DNA of 64,000 nucleotides from Hoeflea_A sp965204935. GTDB lineage: Bacteria > Pseudomonadota > Alphaproteobacteria > Rhizobiales > Rhizobiaceae. The position numbers and the translations under genes were made by a program. How positions within the stretch are numbered: the first letter of the stretch is position 1; each line of letters starts with the position of its first letter. The notes beneath the pieces were generated by a model. The model was not told where the DNA came from, made no database searches, and saw only the letters and a program-made list of their open reading frames with translations. Location: the NCBI RefSeq assembly GCF_965204935.1, contig NZ_CBDBFO010000002.1, one strand, 5' to 3'. Below, one piece after another: positions 18,483 to 27,134 of the stretch.

Positions 18483-19385
18483 CTAAGCGTGTTGGCCGAT
18501 ATAATCCCTAAGAAAATGACCAGCGCGCGCAACCGCATTGTATGCTTCCGGAGCATCCGGGGTGTAGCGGTGCCAGACATGCGGCATATGCGGCCAGTGC
18601 TCCACAACGACGGTGCAATTGGCGTCCAGCATTGCCCTGCAAAGCCGGTGCCCGTCATCCTGAACATAGTCGGCGCCTCCCGTCTGGATCAATGTCGGAG
18701 GCAAGCCCTCCCCTACCCGATCGATGATATCCAGCCGTGGGTCGCTCACCTGTTCCTGGGACAGCGCTTTCGCAATCATGCTGCGCGCCCGTCCGTAATT
18801 GCGCATGTAGTGTGAAGTCGTCGCATTGAAATCCAGCATCGGGGCCATGAGCGCAACAGCCCTGATGCGTTGGCTGTCGTTCTCCCGGTCTAATCGTGCG
18901 AGATACATTGACAGGGCACCCCCTACCGAGTCTCCGGCCAACAGAATGGGTCTGTCTTCCGGCATCGCACGGAACACCGCCTCGACATCGAGGAAAGCAG
19001 CTGGAAAAGGATGTTCGGGGGCCAGCCTGTATTCGACAAATATGCCTTCGGCCCCGACCACGCGGCACAGATGATCGCAGATATGGGCATGTGACGCCCA
19101 GTTTCCCCCGACAAATCCGCCGCCGTGAATATAAAGCACCATCGGACCAGGCTGGTGGGCACTACGAAAGACCGGCACGTCGCCAACGGTGTCCTTCCGC
19201 CAGTTCAACTCCACAGCACCCGAATTCTGTGTTTTGGCCAACGCCTCACTGGCGGCTGCAACATCAAAATTGTCGTCGTCTACCCCACGCGCCAATCGTG
19301 CTTTGGCGTAGGCTTCCGCCTGATTGCGCAACTGCTCCGAAAGATCGGCCATGCGCGATGAGGATAAGGGATAACGGTCAGGCAT
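18483..19385 (-). CDS. HSL-type alpha/beta-hydrolase (esterase/lipase)
   Basis: About 300 residues belong to the hormone-sensitive-lipase family. The oxyanion motif is VLYIHGGGFVGG, the nucleophile elbow GDSVGGAL, and the acid and histidine are probably in GGADYVQDDG and HMPHVWH. Family members hydrolyse short acyl esters or lactones. The start is uncertain: ATG at 19385 or 19352, or GTG at 19430, without a strong ribosome binding site. It is divergent from the DMT permease, with motif copy b between them. Confidence 0.9.
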   Translation of the reverse strand: MPDRYPLSSSRMADLSEQLRNQAEAYAKARLARGVDDDNFDVAAASEALAKTQNSGAVELNWRKDTVGDVPVFRSAHQPGPMVLYIHGGGFVGGNWASHAHICDHLCRVVGAEGIFVEYRLAPEHPFPAAFLDVEAVFRAMPEDRPILLAGDSVGGALSMYLARLDRENDSQRIRAVALMAPMLDFNATTSHYMRNYGRARSMIAKALSQEQVSDPRLDIIDRVGEGLPPTLIQTGGADYVQDDGHRLCRAMLDANCTVVVEHWPHMPHVWHRYTPDAPEAYNAVARAGHFLRDYIGQHA

Positions 19386-19452
19386 CAGGCGCAATCTCTT
19401 CAGTGTTTTTGCTGTCCGCCAAAGCCGCACCAGGCTTTCAGCATCAATTGAG

Positions 19453-19477
19453 TTTTTCTATTTTACTGGATATATCC
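19453..19477 (+). promoter_or_regulatory. Island motif copy b
   Basis: TTTTTCTATTTTACTGGATA followed by TATCC lies between the divergent esterase and DMT permease genes. It contains the 10-bp perfect palindrome GGATATATCC. It is a putative operator. Confidence 0.45.
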
Positions 19478-19536
19478 TATATTTTAGTACATTATGATGT
19501 CAATGTTTCTGATGATCAGGATCACCGCCGTTCCCG

Positions 19537-20430
19537 ATGAAATCCAATAGCAAATCCAACACACCGCTGTCCGCCATTGGACTCGGATATGCAGCATTGC
19601 TTGTGTTCTGCTGGGCGGCATACAACGTCGCCGCCAAGGATGGCATGGATGGCGCGTTTCGCGCGCAGGATATTTCAACGCTCCGCTTCGGGGTCGCCGG
19701 TGCGCTGCTCATGCCCCTGGCAGTCACCCGTTACAGCCGGTTCTGGAACGGCATAGGGGTTTGGCGAATTCTGGTTCTCGCCGGGCTCAGCGGACCGATC
19801 TTCGGGATACTCGTGGTCGGCGGCTTCGCCTACGCGCCGCTGTCTCACGGTATGCTGTTCGCGCCTTCCGCGGCGATGGCCGTTGGCACTGCCCTCAGCA
19901 TCGTTTTCGATGGGCACAGGGTTTCAGGACAACGCATTGTTGGAATGCTCACCATGCTTGCCGGGCTGTTTCTGCTTGTCGGGTTTGAATTCGAGACAGC
20001 CGGACCGAAACTGCTGCTGGGTGAGGCCATGTTTCTTGCCGGCGGCAGCATGTGGGGCACGTTCTCGTTTCTGCTCGGACGATGGAAACTGGATGCCCTG
20101 GCGACGACCTGTGTCGTGGGCACCATGTCCGGAGCGCTTTCGATTCCGATCTACCTGTTGACCTGGGGCGGCAGCCTGCCGCCCGTCGCACCATCCGAAA
20201 TCGCGTTTCAGGCCTTTATGCAGGGAATTGTCGGCGGCGGTGTCGCTGTGTTTGCGATGGTGAAATCAACGGAACATCTGGGAGTCGCACAGGTCGCGCT
20301 CCTGCCGATCTTCAGCCCGGCCGTTGCGATGGTCCTCTCTGCTGTTTTTGTCGGCACGGTTCCGAGCATGGGCGAAATAGCCGGCGCGCTGATCGTTACC
20401 TTGGGGTTGGCGATCGCATTGAGGGGATAG
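19537..20430 (+). CDS. EamA/DMT-family permease
   Basis: The 297-residue protein has ten hydrophobic helices in two EamA halves, the standard size of the drug/metabolite transporter family. The half motifs are recognisable: WAAYNVAAKDG near the start and FSPAVAMVLSAVFVGTVPS in the last third. It sits in the inner membrane and could import or export a pathway compound. The direction and substrate cannot be told. The stop codon directly abuts that of the convergent quinone reductase gene. Confidence 0.9.
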   Translation: MKSNSKSNTPLSAIGLGYAALLVFCWAAYNVAAKDGMDGAFRAQDISTLRFGVAGALLMPLAVTRYSRFWNGIGVWRILVLAGLSGPIFGILVVGGFAYAPLSHGMLFAPSAAMAVGTALSIVFDGHRVSGQRIVGMLTMLAGLFLLVGFEFETAGPKLLLGEAMFLAGGSMWGTFSFLLGRWKLDALATTCVVGTMSGALSIPIYLLTWGGSLPPVAPSEIAFQAFMQGIVGGGVAVFAMVKSTEHLGVAQVALLPIFSPAVAMVLSAVFVGTVPSMGEIAGALIVTLGLAIALRG

Positions 20431-21135
20431 CTAGGGCTTCAATGGCCGGAATGTCTCGTCAAAGTCTGACAATGACGGCCGCCACCTGATCGGCAATTCG
20501 TCCACATTTGCCACATGCTCGATCCAACCCTGGAGGATCGCGCTGCGATCGCTGTGTTCGAGGTAAGGAACATGGTGTGCGAAATAGGGTTCCAAGACAT
20601 CCATTCCGGTATAGGCAAGCGTCCCCTGCAAAAGGTGTCGCAGCATGCCCGTCAGCTCACCGTGAATGCCTGCCTGGCCGAACATGTGTTCACGCCCGCC
20701 CAGTGCGGCTCCTACAAGCGCCCGTTTGCCCCTGAGCCCGCCTTGATCGTAAATTCTTCTGCCACCATAGACCGGACCTGACAGAAGAACGCGGTCGATC
20801 CAGCCCTTCATGATGGCCGGCGTCGAAAACCAGAAAATCGGAAAGGTGAACACCACCAGGTCCGCTGCGAGCAGTTTGTCGACCTCGGCCTGAATGTCGT
20901 CACGCAGCGTGCCGGATTTGAACCCCTTTCGCTGTTCCAGTGCGTAAACCAGGTAATCCGGATCGGCACGTTCACCGAAATCCGCCGCGCTGGCCACAGG
21001 ATCGAAGTTCATCGCGTAGAGATCGGACACAGAAACTTCATAGCCGGATTCCTTCAGTTTTTCCTCGGCAGCCGATTTCATGGCGGCGACAAAGGACCTT
21101 GGTTCCGGGTGCGCATGCACGATGAGCGCTCTCAT
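20431..21135 (-). CDS. NAD(P)H dehydrogenase (quinone), flavodoxin-fold
   Basis: From the ATG at 21135 (MRALIVHAHPEPRSF, preceded by AAAGGAG) the product is 234 residues. It belongs to the NQO1/KefF flavodoxin-like family: the FMN/FAD phosphate loop is near HAHPEPRSF, and FTFPIFWFSTPAIMKGWIDRV is the family signature. It should reduce quinones or similar electrophiles with NAD(P)H in the cytoplasm. An upstream in-frame ATG at 21234 lacks a ribosome binding site. It is divergent from the hydrolase/luciferase-like pair and may supply reduced flavin or detoxify an intermediate. Confidence 0.9.
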   Translation of the reverse strand: MRALIVHAHPEPRSFVAAMKSAAEEKLKESGYEVSVSDLYAMNFDPVASAADFGERADPDYLVYALEQRKGFKSGTLRDDIQAEVDKLLAADLVVFTFPIFWFSTPAIMKGWIDRVLLSGPVYGGRRIYDQGGLRGKRALVGAALGGREHMFGQAGIHGELTGMLRHLLQGTLAYTGMDVLEPYFAHHVPYLEHSDRSAILQGWIEHVANVDELPIRWRPSLSDFDETFRPLKP

Positions 21136-21220
21136 AAAAATCTCCTTTGCGTCGCAGCGGTGGCTGAAGCCTACACCGTCGAACAAAACCCTTGACTCAA
21201 TTAATTTCATCTCGTTAAAT

Positions 21221-21246
21221 GGAATGCAACTCATTTTTTAGAACAA
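21221..21246 (-). promoter_or_regulatory. Island motif copy c
   Basis: On the minus strand, TTGTTCTAAAAAATGAGTTG is followed by CATTCC, between the divergent quinone reductase and hydrolase-like genes. Only the first half matches the consensus well. It is a putative operator. Confidence 0.35.
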
Positions 21247-21256
21247 GAGATCTCTG

Positions 21257-22075
21257 ATGACCGAAGATGTCTACACCCCCGATCCCGAAGTGGAGATCGA
21301 TGGAATAACCATCAGTATGCGTCTCAAGGGAAAGGGCAGGCCAATGCTTGTTCTTCAGTCACTCGAGGGCTGGATCCGCGACGAAGAATTCTCCGGCCCT
21401 TTGGCAAAAAACCACGAGGTCTTTCTTCCGCAACACCCGGGATTCAGCCAGTCGCCGCTGCCGGAGGAACTGCGCTCGGTCGACGATCTGGCCTATTTCT
21501 ACCTTACCATGCTGGAAGAATACGATTTGCGTGACGTGGTTCTTGTCGGCGCCGGCTTCGGTGGCTGGATCGCATTGGAGATGGCTGTCCGCTCGACCGA
21601 ACGGATCGGAGCCCTGGTTCTGGCGGACACGCTGGGCTTGAGGTTCAGCACCGATCCCACAGAGCGCGACATTCAGGACATCTACGTCATGAGCCAGGCG
21701 GAGATCGCTGACAACCTGTACTACGATCCGGAAGCCAACCGCCGCGACGTTACCAAACTCCCGGACCACGTGTTGCTGTCAATCGCGCACTCCCGTGAAA
21801 CCATGGCATTCCTCGGTTGGAAGCCTTATATGCACAATCCGATCCTGAAACGCTGGCTTCGCCGCATTGATGTCCCGACGCTGGTGGTCTGGGGCGCGGC
21901 AGACAAGTTTGTCTTCCCCGACTACGGCAGAAAGGTCGCCGAAGCGATTCCGGGCTCCCGGTTCGAGTTGCTGGAAAATGCCGGCCACTACCCGCACATC
22001 GAATTGCCCGAACTGTTTATTGAAACCGTTCAGGAGTTTCTGGCCAACGCCGAGCCTGTTCGCAAGTCCGCGTGA
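21257..22075 (+). CDS. Alpha/beta-hydrolase-fold protein lacking the nucleophile serine
   Basis: The 272-residue protein has the alpha/beta-hydrolase fold throughout. The nucleophile elbow reads VLVGAGFGGW (residues 95-104), so residue 100 is Gly instead of the expected Ser, Cys or Asp. The acid (WGAADKFVF) and histidine (ENAGHYPHIE) positions look retained, and the usual HG oxyanion motif is replaced by QSLEGW. It is therefore probably not a classical hydrolase. It may be a non-hydrolytic lyase-type or binding relative, or a partner of the luciferase-like monooxygenase that follows 21 bases later. The start ATG at 21257 has only a weak ribosome binding site. Confidence 0.85.
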   Translation: MTEDVYTPDPEVEIDGITISMRLKGKGRPMLVLQSLEGWIRDEEFSGPLAKNHEVFLPQHPGFSQSPLPEELRSVDDLAYFYLTMLEEYDLRDVVLVGAGFGGWIALEMAVRSTERIGALVLADTLGLRFSTDPTERDIQDIYVMSQAEIADNLYYDPEANRRDVTKLPDHVLLSIAHSRETMAFLGWKPYMHNPILKRWLRRIDVPTLVVWGAADKFVFPDYGRKVAEAIPGSRFELLENAGHYPHIELPELFIETVQEFLANAEPVRKSA

Positions 22076-22096
22076 CCAGGGACAAGGAGAGTTATC

Positions 22097-23302
22097 ATGG
22101 AAATTTTTCACTTCTCTGAACAACCCTATCCCGATGCGTGGGATCTCGGGCTGGAATCGCTTCGAAACGATATTCCCAACAAGCTGTGCGATCCTGCAAC
22201 CGCACGCCAGGTCTATCTGGAACGGCAGGATGAATGGCTGCTTTGCGATGAGCTGGGCATCAATATCGCGTTCAATGAGCACCATACATCGGCCACCTGT
22301 CTGTCAGCGTCGCCCGAAGTCACCATGGCCATCATGGCGCGCATCACCAACAACGTCCAACTCCTGCCGATCGGTTTCCAGGTCGCGAACCGTCCCAACC
22401 CTGTTCTGCTGGCGGAGCAGATTGCAATGGCCGACGTGATATCCGGTGGGCGTCTGCAGGTCGGCCTCGTGAAGGGCGCACCCTATGAGCTCTCCCCCGC
22501 GAACTCCAACCCCGGACGCTATCTGCAGCGCTTTTGGGAAGGCGTCGATCTGATCACCAAGGCGCTTGCCAACCGCGACGACCCCATCAACTTCGAGGGG
22601 GACTATTACCACTATCGCCAGGTCAATGTCTGGCCGCGTCCTTTCCGGGAACCGCACCCGCCTATCTGGGTACCGGCTCAAAGCCCCGGTTCGACCAAGG
22701 AAATTGCGCAGCGCGGCTACAATTTTGCCGCCTTCCTGTGTGGCCGCAACTTCAAGATCCTGCGTGATATTTACACGGAAGAAACCACCAAGGCCGGCTT
22801 TGATCGCCCCGGATCGGAGAAGTTCGGATATCTTGCACTTTGCGCCGTCGGCGAGACCGAAGAGGAAGGACACGCGCGCGCCTACGAAATTCACGAATAC
22901 CTGCGAACGACCAGCATCATCTCGGAGGCATTTGTCAATCCACCGGGCTATCAGTCGCCCGAAAACAACGCGAAATGGCTGCGTCTTGGCCAGTTGCGCG
23001 GTCGTGCGGGTTCCCATTTCGGCGCAACAATGAAGGACGGAACGAAGATCAATCAGGCGACGGCATCCATCCCCGAACTGATCGATGCCAACATCGTGTT
23101 CGCTGGAACCGCAGACCAGGTCTATGAGCAGATTTGCGAGTTCAACGACTATGTCGGTGGCATCGGGAACTATGTCTTCATGTTCCACGGCGGACGAATG
23201 CAACACGAGGACGTAAAGGACAATCTCAGACGCTTCGCCAAGGACGTGATGCCGCGTCTCAAGGAGCGCTATCCGAACCAATCGGAAAGCGAAGCGGCAT
23301 AG
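22097..23302 (+). CDS. LLM-class flavin-dependent monooxygenase
   Basis: The 401-residue protein belongs to the bacterial-luciferase-like superfamily. Visible landmarks are FNEHHTSATCLSASPEV, the strand RITNNVQLLPIGFQVANR and DVISGGRLQVGLVKG, which shape the flavin and substrate pocket. Such enzymes use FMNH2 and oxygen to hydroxylate or Baeyer-Villiger-oxidise their substrates, and need a separate flavin reductase. The FMN reductase at 41357-42025 or the quinone reductase at 20431-21135 could serve. The ATG follows AAGGAGAG. It is the second gene of a two-gene unit and ends before a clear terminator. Confidence 0.93.
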   Translation: MEIFHFSEQPYPDAWDLGLESLRNDIPNKLCDPATARQVYLERQDEWLLCDELGINIAFNEHHTSATCLSASPEVTMAIMARITNNVQLLPIGFQVANRPNPVLLAEQIAMADVISGGRLQVGLVKGAPYELSPANSNPGRYLQRFWEGVDLITKALANRDDPINFEGDYYHYRQVNVWPRPFREPHPPIWVPAQSPGSTKEIAQRGYNFAAFLCGRNFKILRDIYTEETTKAGFDRPGSEKFGYLALCAVGETEEEGHARAYEIHEYLRTTSIISEAFVNPPGYQSPENNAKWLRLGQLRGRAGSHFGATMKDGTKINQATASIPELIDANIVFAGTADQVYEQICEFNDYVGGIGNYVFMFHGGRMQHEDVKDNLRRFAKDVMPRLKERYPNQSESEAA

Positions 23303-23310
23303 GAATGAAG

Positions 23311-23338
23311 AAGGCGGTTTTTTTGAAACCGCCTTTTT
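23311..23338 (+). terminator. Rho-independent terminator
   Basis: AAGGCGGTTT, a short loop and AAACCGCCTT followed by TTT form a strong stem eight bases after the luciferase-like gene stop. This closes the hydrolase/monooxygenase unit. Confidence 0.9.
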
Positions 23339-23453
23339 GCTGTTAAGGACGTTTCAACTGTGAAAGGGCGTTTCTTGAGGATCATGGCGAATGGTGTTAT
23401 TCGGAAAACAAACCGGATGAAAGAACAGAATCAACGCGGATAAAACACGCTCA

Positions 23454-24284
23454 ATGGTCATATCAGCAGTCATCGATCCCTTTGATCTGCATGAGGAAAC
23501 CGGAGAAGCCTCCAGGCGGTCTCTCAACATCGCAACGGCGCGCACTTTCGATGTGTTGTCGCAGTTTGTTCTGAAAAAGCCTGAATTCGGCGTCACCGAG
23601 CTCAGCCGTGAGCTGGGCATGACCAAGAACATGATCTACCGGGCCCTGGCGACCCTGGTCGATCATAACCTGCTGATGCGGGACGAAGGCGGCCGAAAGT
23701 ACCAGCTCAGCTACCGTATTCTCGAGTTTCAAAATCCGCACTTCCCTTCGTCCGACATTCGCACGCTTGCCCATCCCTATCTCGAGCGCCTGCATCAGTT
23801 GATGAACCGGACCATACAGTTGTCGGCGCCCGCGGGAGACGGGCAGGTGGTGATCGACGGTGTCGAGGGACACGGGGTCATGGTGAAGCGCAGCAAGATC
23901 AGCCAGTATTTCCCGTTGCATGCCTCAGCCGCCTCACGTGCGATCCTTTCCTGTTTGTCCGATGCCGATATCGAGGCGTATATCAAGCGGAACAGTCCGC
24001 TGCCTGCGTTCACCGAGACCACCATCACCACGAGGAAAGGCCTGTTCAGCGAAGTCTCGCAGATCAGGGAACGCGGATACGCTGTAACCATCGAAGACTT
24101 CTTCCGGGGAACGTCAGGCATAAGCTTCCCGATAGTCGCGGCCGACGGCAGCCCGCATTGCGCAGTGACCGTCGCTGGAGCGTCGCAGGATCAGGAGGCT
24201 GAAACGCCTGAAGAAACGGCACTGAAGGCCCTGCCGATCATCAGCGAACTGCGCGCGATTTGTGTGCTGTACGATCGGATTTAG
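23454..24284 (+). CDS. IclR-family transcriptional regulator 1
   Basis: The 276-residue protein has the IclR layout. A winged helix-turn-helix lies at about residues 25-85 (FGVTELSRELGMTKNMIYRAL). The C-terminal effector domain includes YFPLHASAASRAILS and RERGYAVTIEDFFRGTSGISFPI, close to the family signature. IclR proteins bind small aromatic or carboxylate ligands and usually control catabolic operons. It is followed ten bases later by a second IclR gene. These are the only regulators inside the island apart from the AraC gene at its right end, so they are the best candidates for binding the nine island motif copies. Confidence 0.93.
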   Translation: MVISAVIDPFDLHEETGEASRRSLNIATARTFDVLSQFVLKKPEFGVTELSRELGMTKNMIYRALATLVDHNLLMRDEGGRKYQLSYRILEFQNPHFPSSDIRTLAHPYLERLHQLMNRTIQLSAPAGDGQVVIDGVEGHGVMVKRSKISQYFPLHASAASRAILSCLSDADIEAYIKRNSPLPAFTETTITTRKGLFSEVSQIRERGYAVTIEDFFRGTSGISFPIVAADGSPHCAVTVAGASQDQEAETPEETALKALPIISELRAICVLYDRI

Positions 24285-24294
24285 GCGAACAATC

Positions 24295-25167
24295 ATGTCA
24301 GACACTAAATCGTCTTCCTCCAACACCTCGTCGCAGATCGTCTTCGATATCATGCGCGAACTCTGCAAAACCGATCGGCCGCTGGGTGTTGCTGAAATCC
24401 ACCGGATCATCGAAGAACCGACCAGCAGCACCCATCGTGCGCTCATGACGCTGGAAGAAGCCGGCCTTGCGGCACGCTTCGGTCGTCAGATCAAGTTCGG
24501 TCCCGGACCGATGGTTCAGAATCTCGTTCGGGCAATGATTGCCAGGTTCAATATCCGCCGGCAGGGAATTCACCTGCTGAATGACATTGCAAAACTGACC
24601 GAAGCGCCGGCCACACTCAATGCGCGCCTCGGCTGGTACAGCATCCGTGTCGGCTGGGTTGAAGGGCGGCATGAACTTTATGACCAACGGCGCATTGGCC
24701 AGGCCCGTTTGCTGCATGAAATGGTGGCGCCGATCACGATGTTGTCCACCTGCAGCGATGCCGAAATCGGCGAATACAGAAATTTCATTCGCGAGGCACA
24801 CCCCGATCAGGTCGAGGCGGCTAACGATCCCGAAGTGGACAAGATGATTTCGCTGGGCCGCAGGCGCGGATTTCTCGTCAAGATCGATCCCCGCAGCGAG
24901 AGCGGGCGTTGGGTCTCCTTTCCCCTGGTCGGGCCGGGCGGCTCCGCTTGTGGCGCCGTCACCCTGGCGATGGACAGCGACAAGATCCCCCGAAAGGGCG
25001 AGCGTTCCGATTTGACTGATCAACTCACGGAGTTGGTGAAGCGGTTTCAGGAGCATCTGGACAACAATCCGGACGAAACCGAAACGCCCTATGATTACAT
25101 GCCGCGAAACGAAATCCGCATGACGCTTTCCCGCGAAAGCCCGGACAACATTCCGGCCGCGAGCTGA
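24295..25167 (+). CDS. IclR-family transcriptional regulator 2
   Basis: The 290-residue protein is a more divergent IclR relative. Its N-terminal winged helix is SSQIVFDIMRELCKTDRP through STHRALMTLEEAGLAARF, and the effector domain contains LGRRRGFLVKIDPRSES and a core near VSFPLVGPGGSACGAVT. The ATG at 24295 (MSDTKSS) is preferred over an in-frame start at 24262 that overlaps the upstream gene. Two unequal IclR proteins in tandem could form different complexes or answer to two pathway ligands. Confidence 0.88.
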   Translation: MSDTKSSSSNTSSQIVFDIMRELCKTDRPLGVAEIHRIIEEPTSSTHRALMTLEEAGLAARFGRQIKFGPGPMVQNLVRAMIARFNIRRQGIHLLNDIAKLTEAPATLNARLGWYSIRVGWVEGRHELYDQRRIGQARLLHEMVAPITMLSTCSDAEIGEYRNFIREAHPDQVEAANDPEVDKMISLGRRRGFLVKIDPRSESGRWVSFPLVGPGGSACGAVTLAMDSDKIPRKGERSDLTDQLTELVKRFQEHLDNNPDETETPYDYMPRNEIRMTLSRESPDNIPAAS

Positions 25168-25211
25168 ACCGGAAACAAACCCTGCAAATTGCACCCATGC
25201 GCTCGGACCCG

Positions 25212-26519
25212 CTATTTCAGCAGGCTCGGAAGGAACAGGCTGATCTGTGGAAACGCCACCAGCAAAACCATGATGACCGCTTCAGCCGCCAGGAACCAGG
25301 TCAGGCCCTTGAAGATCGTCCCAAGTTCAACCTGGTCTTTCACTACGCCTTTGACGACAAAGGCGTTCAGGCCGACGGGCGGTGTGAGCAGGCCGATCTC
25401 TATGAATTTGACGACGATCACGCCGAACCAGATGAGATCGTAACCCGAGGCCTTGGCAATGGGCAGAAGTATCGGCAGGGAAACCAGCATGACGCCGATC
25501 CCTTCCAGGAACATGCCGAGGATCAGGTAGAATACGCAGATCGCCAGCAGCACCAGAAGCGGGCTGAGATTGCCGTCACGAATTCCACTCGCAATGAACC
25601 GGGGTACACCTGAAAGCGCCAGGAACTTCGTGAACAACACTGTCCCGATCACGATGAAGAACAGCATTGCCGTTGTCTTTGTTGCCTCGGTGAGACTTTC
25701 GACAAACAGCTTCCGCGTCATCTGACGGCGAATGATGGACACCAGCAAGGTAATGGCAGCAGCTGCCGCGCCTGCTTCGGTCGGCGTTGTCGTGCCGGTA
25801 TAGATGCCGAGCAGAACCAGCAGGATAATGACCGGCATCGGCCAGACATCGCGGATGGCAGACCATTTTTCAGCCGCCGTGAAGCTCTCGTCCGGCACCG
25901 GCGCCAGGGAAGGTTTTGCCCGGACACGGCCGTAAATCATGATGCAGTAGACGAGCGCTGTCAGGATGCCGGGAAGAACACCGGCCATCAGCAGTTTCGA
26001 CACCGATTGCTCGGCATACCAGCCATAAAGCACGAAAGCGACGCTCGGTGGAATGAGGGCACCCAATGTCCCGGCCGCGGCAACGACACTGGTTGCAAGC
26101 GCCTTGTCGTATTTGTGCTCCAGCATTTCCGGGATGGCGAGGCGGCCCATCGCCGCGGTGGTTGCCAGCGACGACCCCGATACAGCTGCGAACAATGCCG
26201 CGGCGAAATTCGTGGCGATCGCCAATCCGCCGGGAATATAGCCGATGAGAATGCGCGCCGCACGAAACACGCTGGCTGCAATCCCGGCCTTCTGGGCAAA
26301 GGTGCCCATCAGGAGAAACATGGGCACTGCTGAAAGTGTCCAGGACGCACTGAAGTCATAGGGGACCTGCCCCAGGGCGCCGAGCGCTGCACGTTCACCG
26401 CGAATGGCCCAAAGGCCGGCAATGGAGACGACGCAGAGCGACACCGCGATCGGCACTCGTACAATCAGCAACAGGATCATGCCGGCAATGCCGGTGAAGC
26501 CGATGGCGAGGCTCGACAC
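25212..26519 (-). CDS. dctM: TRAP transporter large permease DctM (TRAP-2)
   Basis: The 435-residue, multi-helix protein carries the DctM landmarks GGLAIATNFAAALFAAVSGSS, TLGALIPPS and VKFIEIGLLTPPVGLNAFV. It is the membrane translocation subunit of the second TRAP system. Its start lies two bases from the dctQ stop. It converges with the IclR genes, 44 bases apart. Confidence 0.95.
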   Translation of the reverse strand: MSSLAIGFTGIAGMILLLIVRVPIAVSLCVVSIAGLWAIRGERAALGALGQVPYDFSASWTLSAVPMFLLMGTFAQKAGIAASVFRAARILIGYIPGGLAIATNFAAALFAAVSGSSLATTAAMGRLAIPEMLEHKYDKALATSVVAAAGTLGALIPPSVAFVLYGWYAEQSVSKLLMAGVLPGILTALVYCIMIYGRVRAKPSLAPVPDESFTAAEKWSAIRDVWPMPVIILLVLLGIYTGTTTPTEAGAAAAAITLLVSIIRRQMTRKLFVESLTEATKTTAMLFFIVIGTVLFTKFLALSGVPRFIASGIRDGNLSPLLVLLAICVFYLILGMFLEGIGVMLVSLPILLPIAKASGYDLIWFGVIVVKFIEIGLLTPPVGLNAFVVKGVVKDQVELGTIFKGLTWFLAAEAVIMVLLVAFPQISLFLPSLLK

Positions 26520-26521
26520 GA

Positions 26522-27070
26522 CTAAAAGCCCCCTTCGTCTTCATGCTTGAACTGTCCCGTACCGGTCGGGGCGCGATCAAGGAACACGAACAGCATGCTC
26601 TCGACGAATTGCAGTGCGCTCCACAGCGCTACAATTGCAAACCCCACAACCGGGAACCAGCGCGCCGGCCAGACCTGGACCTGAAATTCGATGTTGGTGG
26701 ACAGCTCGCCAACGGCCGTTTTGGCGATTGCGGTTTCAAGGCCCTTCCAGAACAGAAGCAGCGAAAGGCCGAACGTCAGCAGCTGGGCAAACCCGTCCAG
26801 GAATATCTGGGCCTTCTTCCCAAGTCCCTGCGTGAACAACTCGACAAAAACATTGCCCTGCTCGCGCTGCACGGCTGCAAGCGGAAGAAAGACGACGGCA
26901 ACCATGTAGAAGAGGCTGACCGTCTCCAGCGTGCCTATAATCGGTTGCCTCAGTATCAGTTTGGAGAACACGTCTGCGCAGACATGAAACATCATGAGTG
27001 CGGCGACGATCGCCGACAAAATCATCAACTTGTCGGTCAGGAAATCTGTGATTGACCGAAGCAAGGACAT
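26522..27070 (-). CDS. dctQ: TRAP transporter small permease DctQ (TRAP-2)
   Basis: This 182-residue protein has four hydrophobic segments and DctQ-like motifs (LILRQPIIGTLETVSLFYMV). The start ATG follows GAAAGGTTGAG. It pairs with the adjacent DctM. Confidence 0.9.
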   Translation of the reverse strand: MSLLRSITDFLTDKLMILSAIVAALMMFHVCADVFSKLILRQPIIGTLETVSLFYMVAVVFLPLAAVQREQGNVFVELFTQGLGKKAQIFLDGFAQLLTFGLSLLLFWKGLETAIAKTAVGELSTNIEFQVQVWPARWFPVVGFAIVALWSALQFVESMLFVFLDRAPTGTGQFKHEDEGGF

Positions 27071-27134
27071 TTCTCAACCTTTCAAGGGACGAGGCCCGGC
27101 ACCCCGTTTCGCAGCGCCGGACCTCAGATGCAAA

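Noticed and set aside
23396..23440. Tenth island motif upstream of the first IclR gene (TGTTCTTTCAT on the minus strand)
   Set aside because: Only the TGTTCT part matches and the GGRTAT element is missing.
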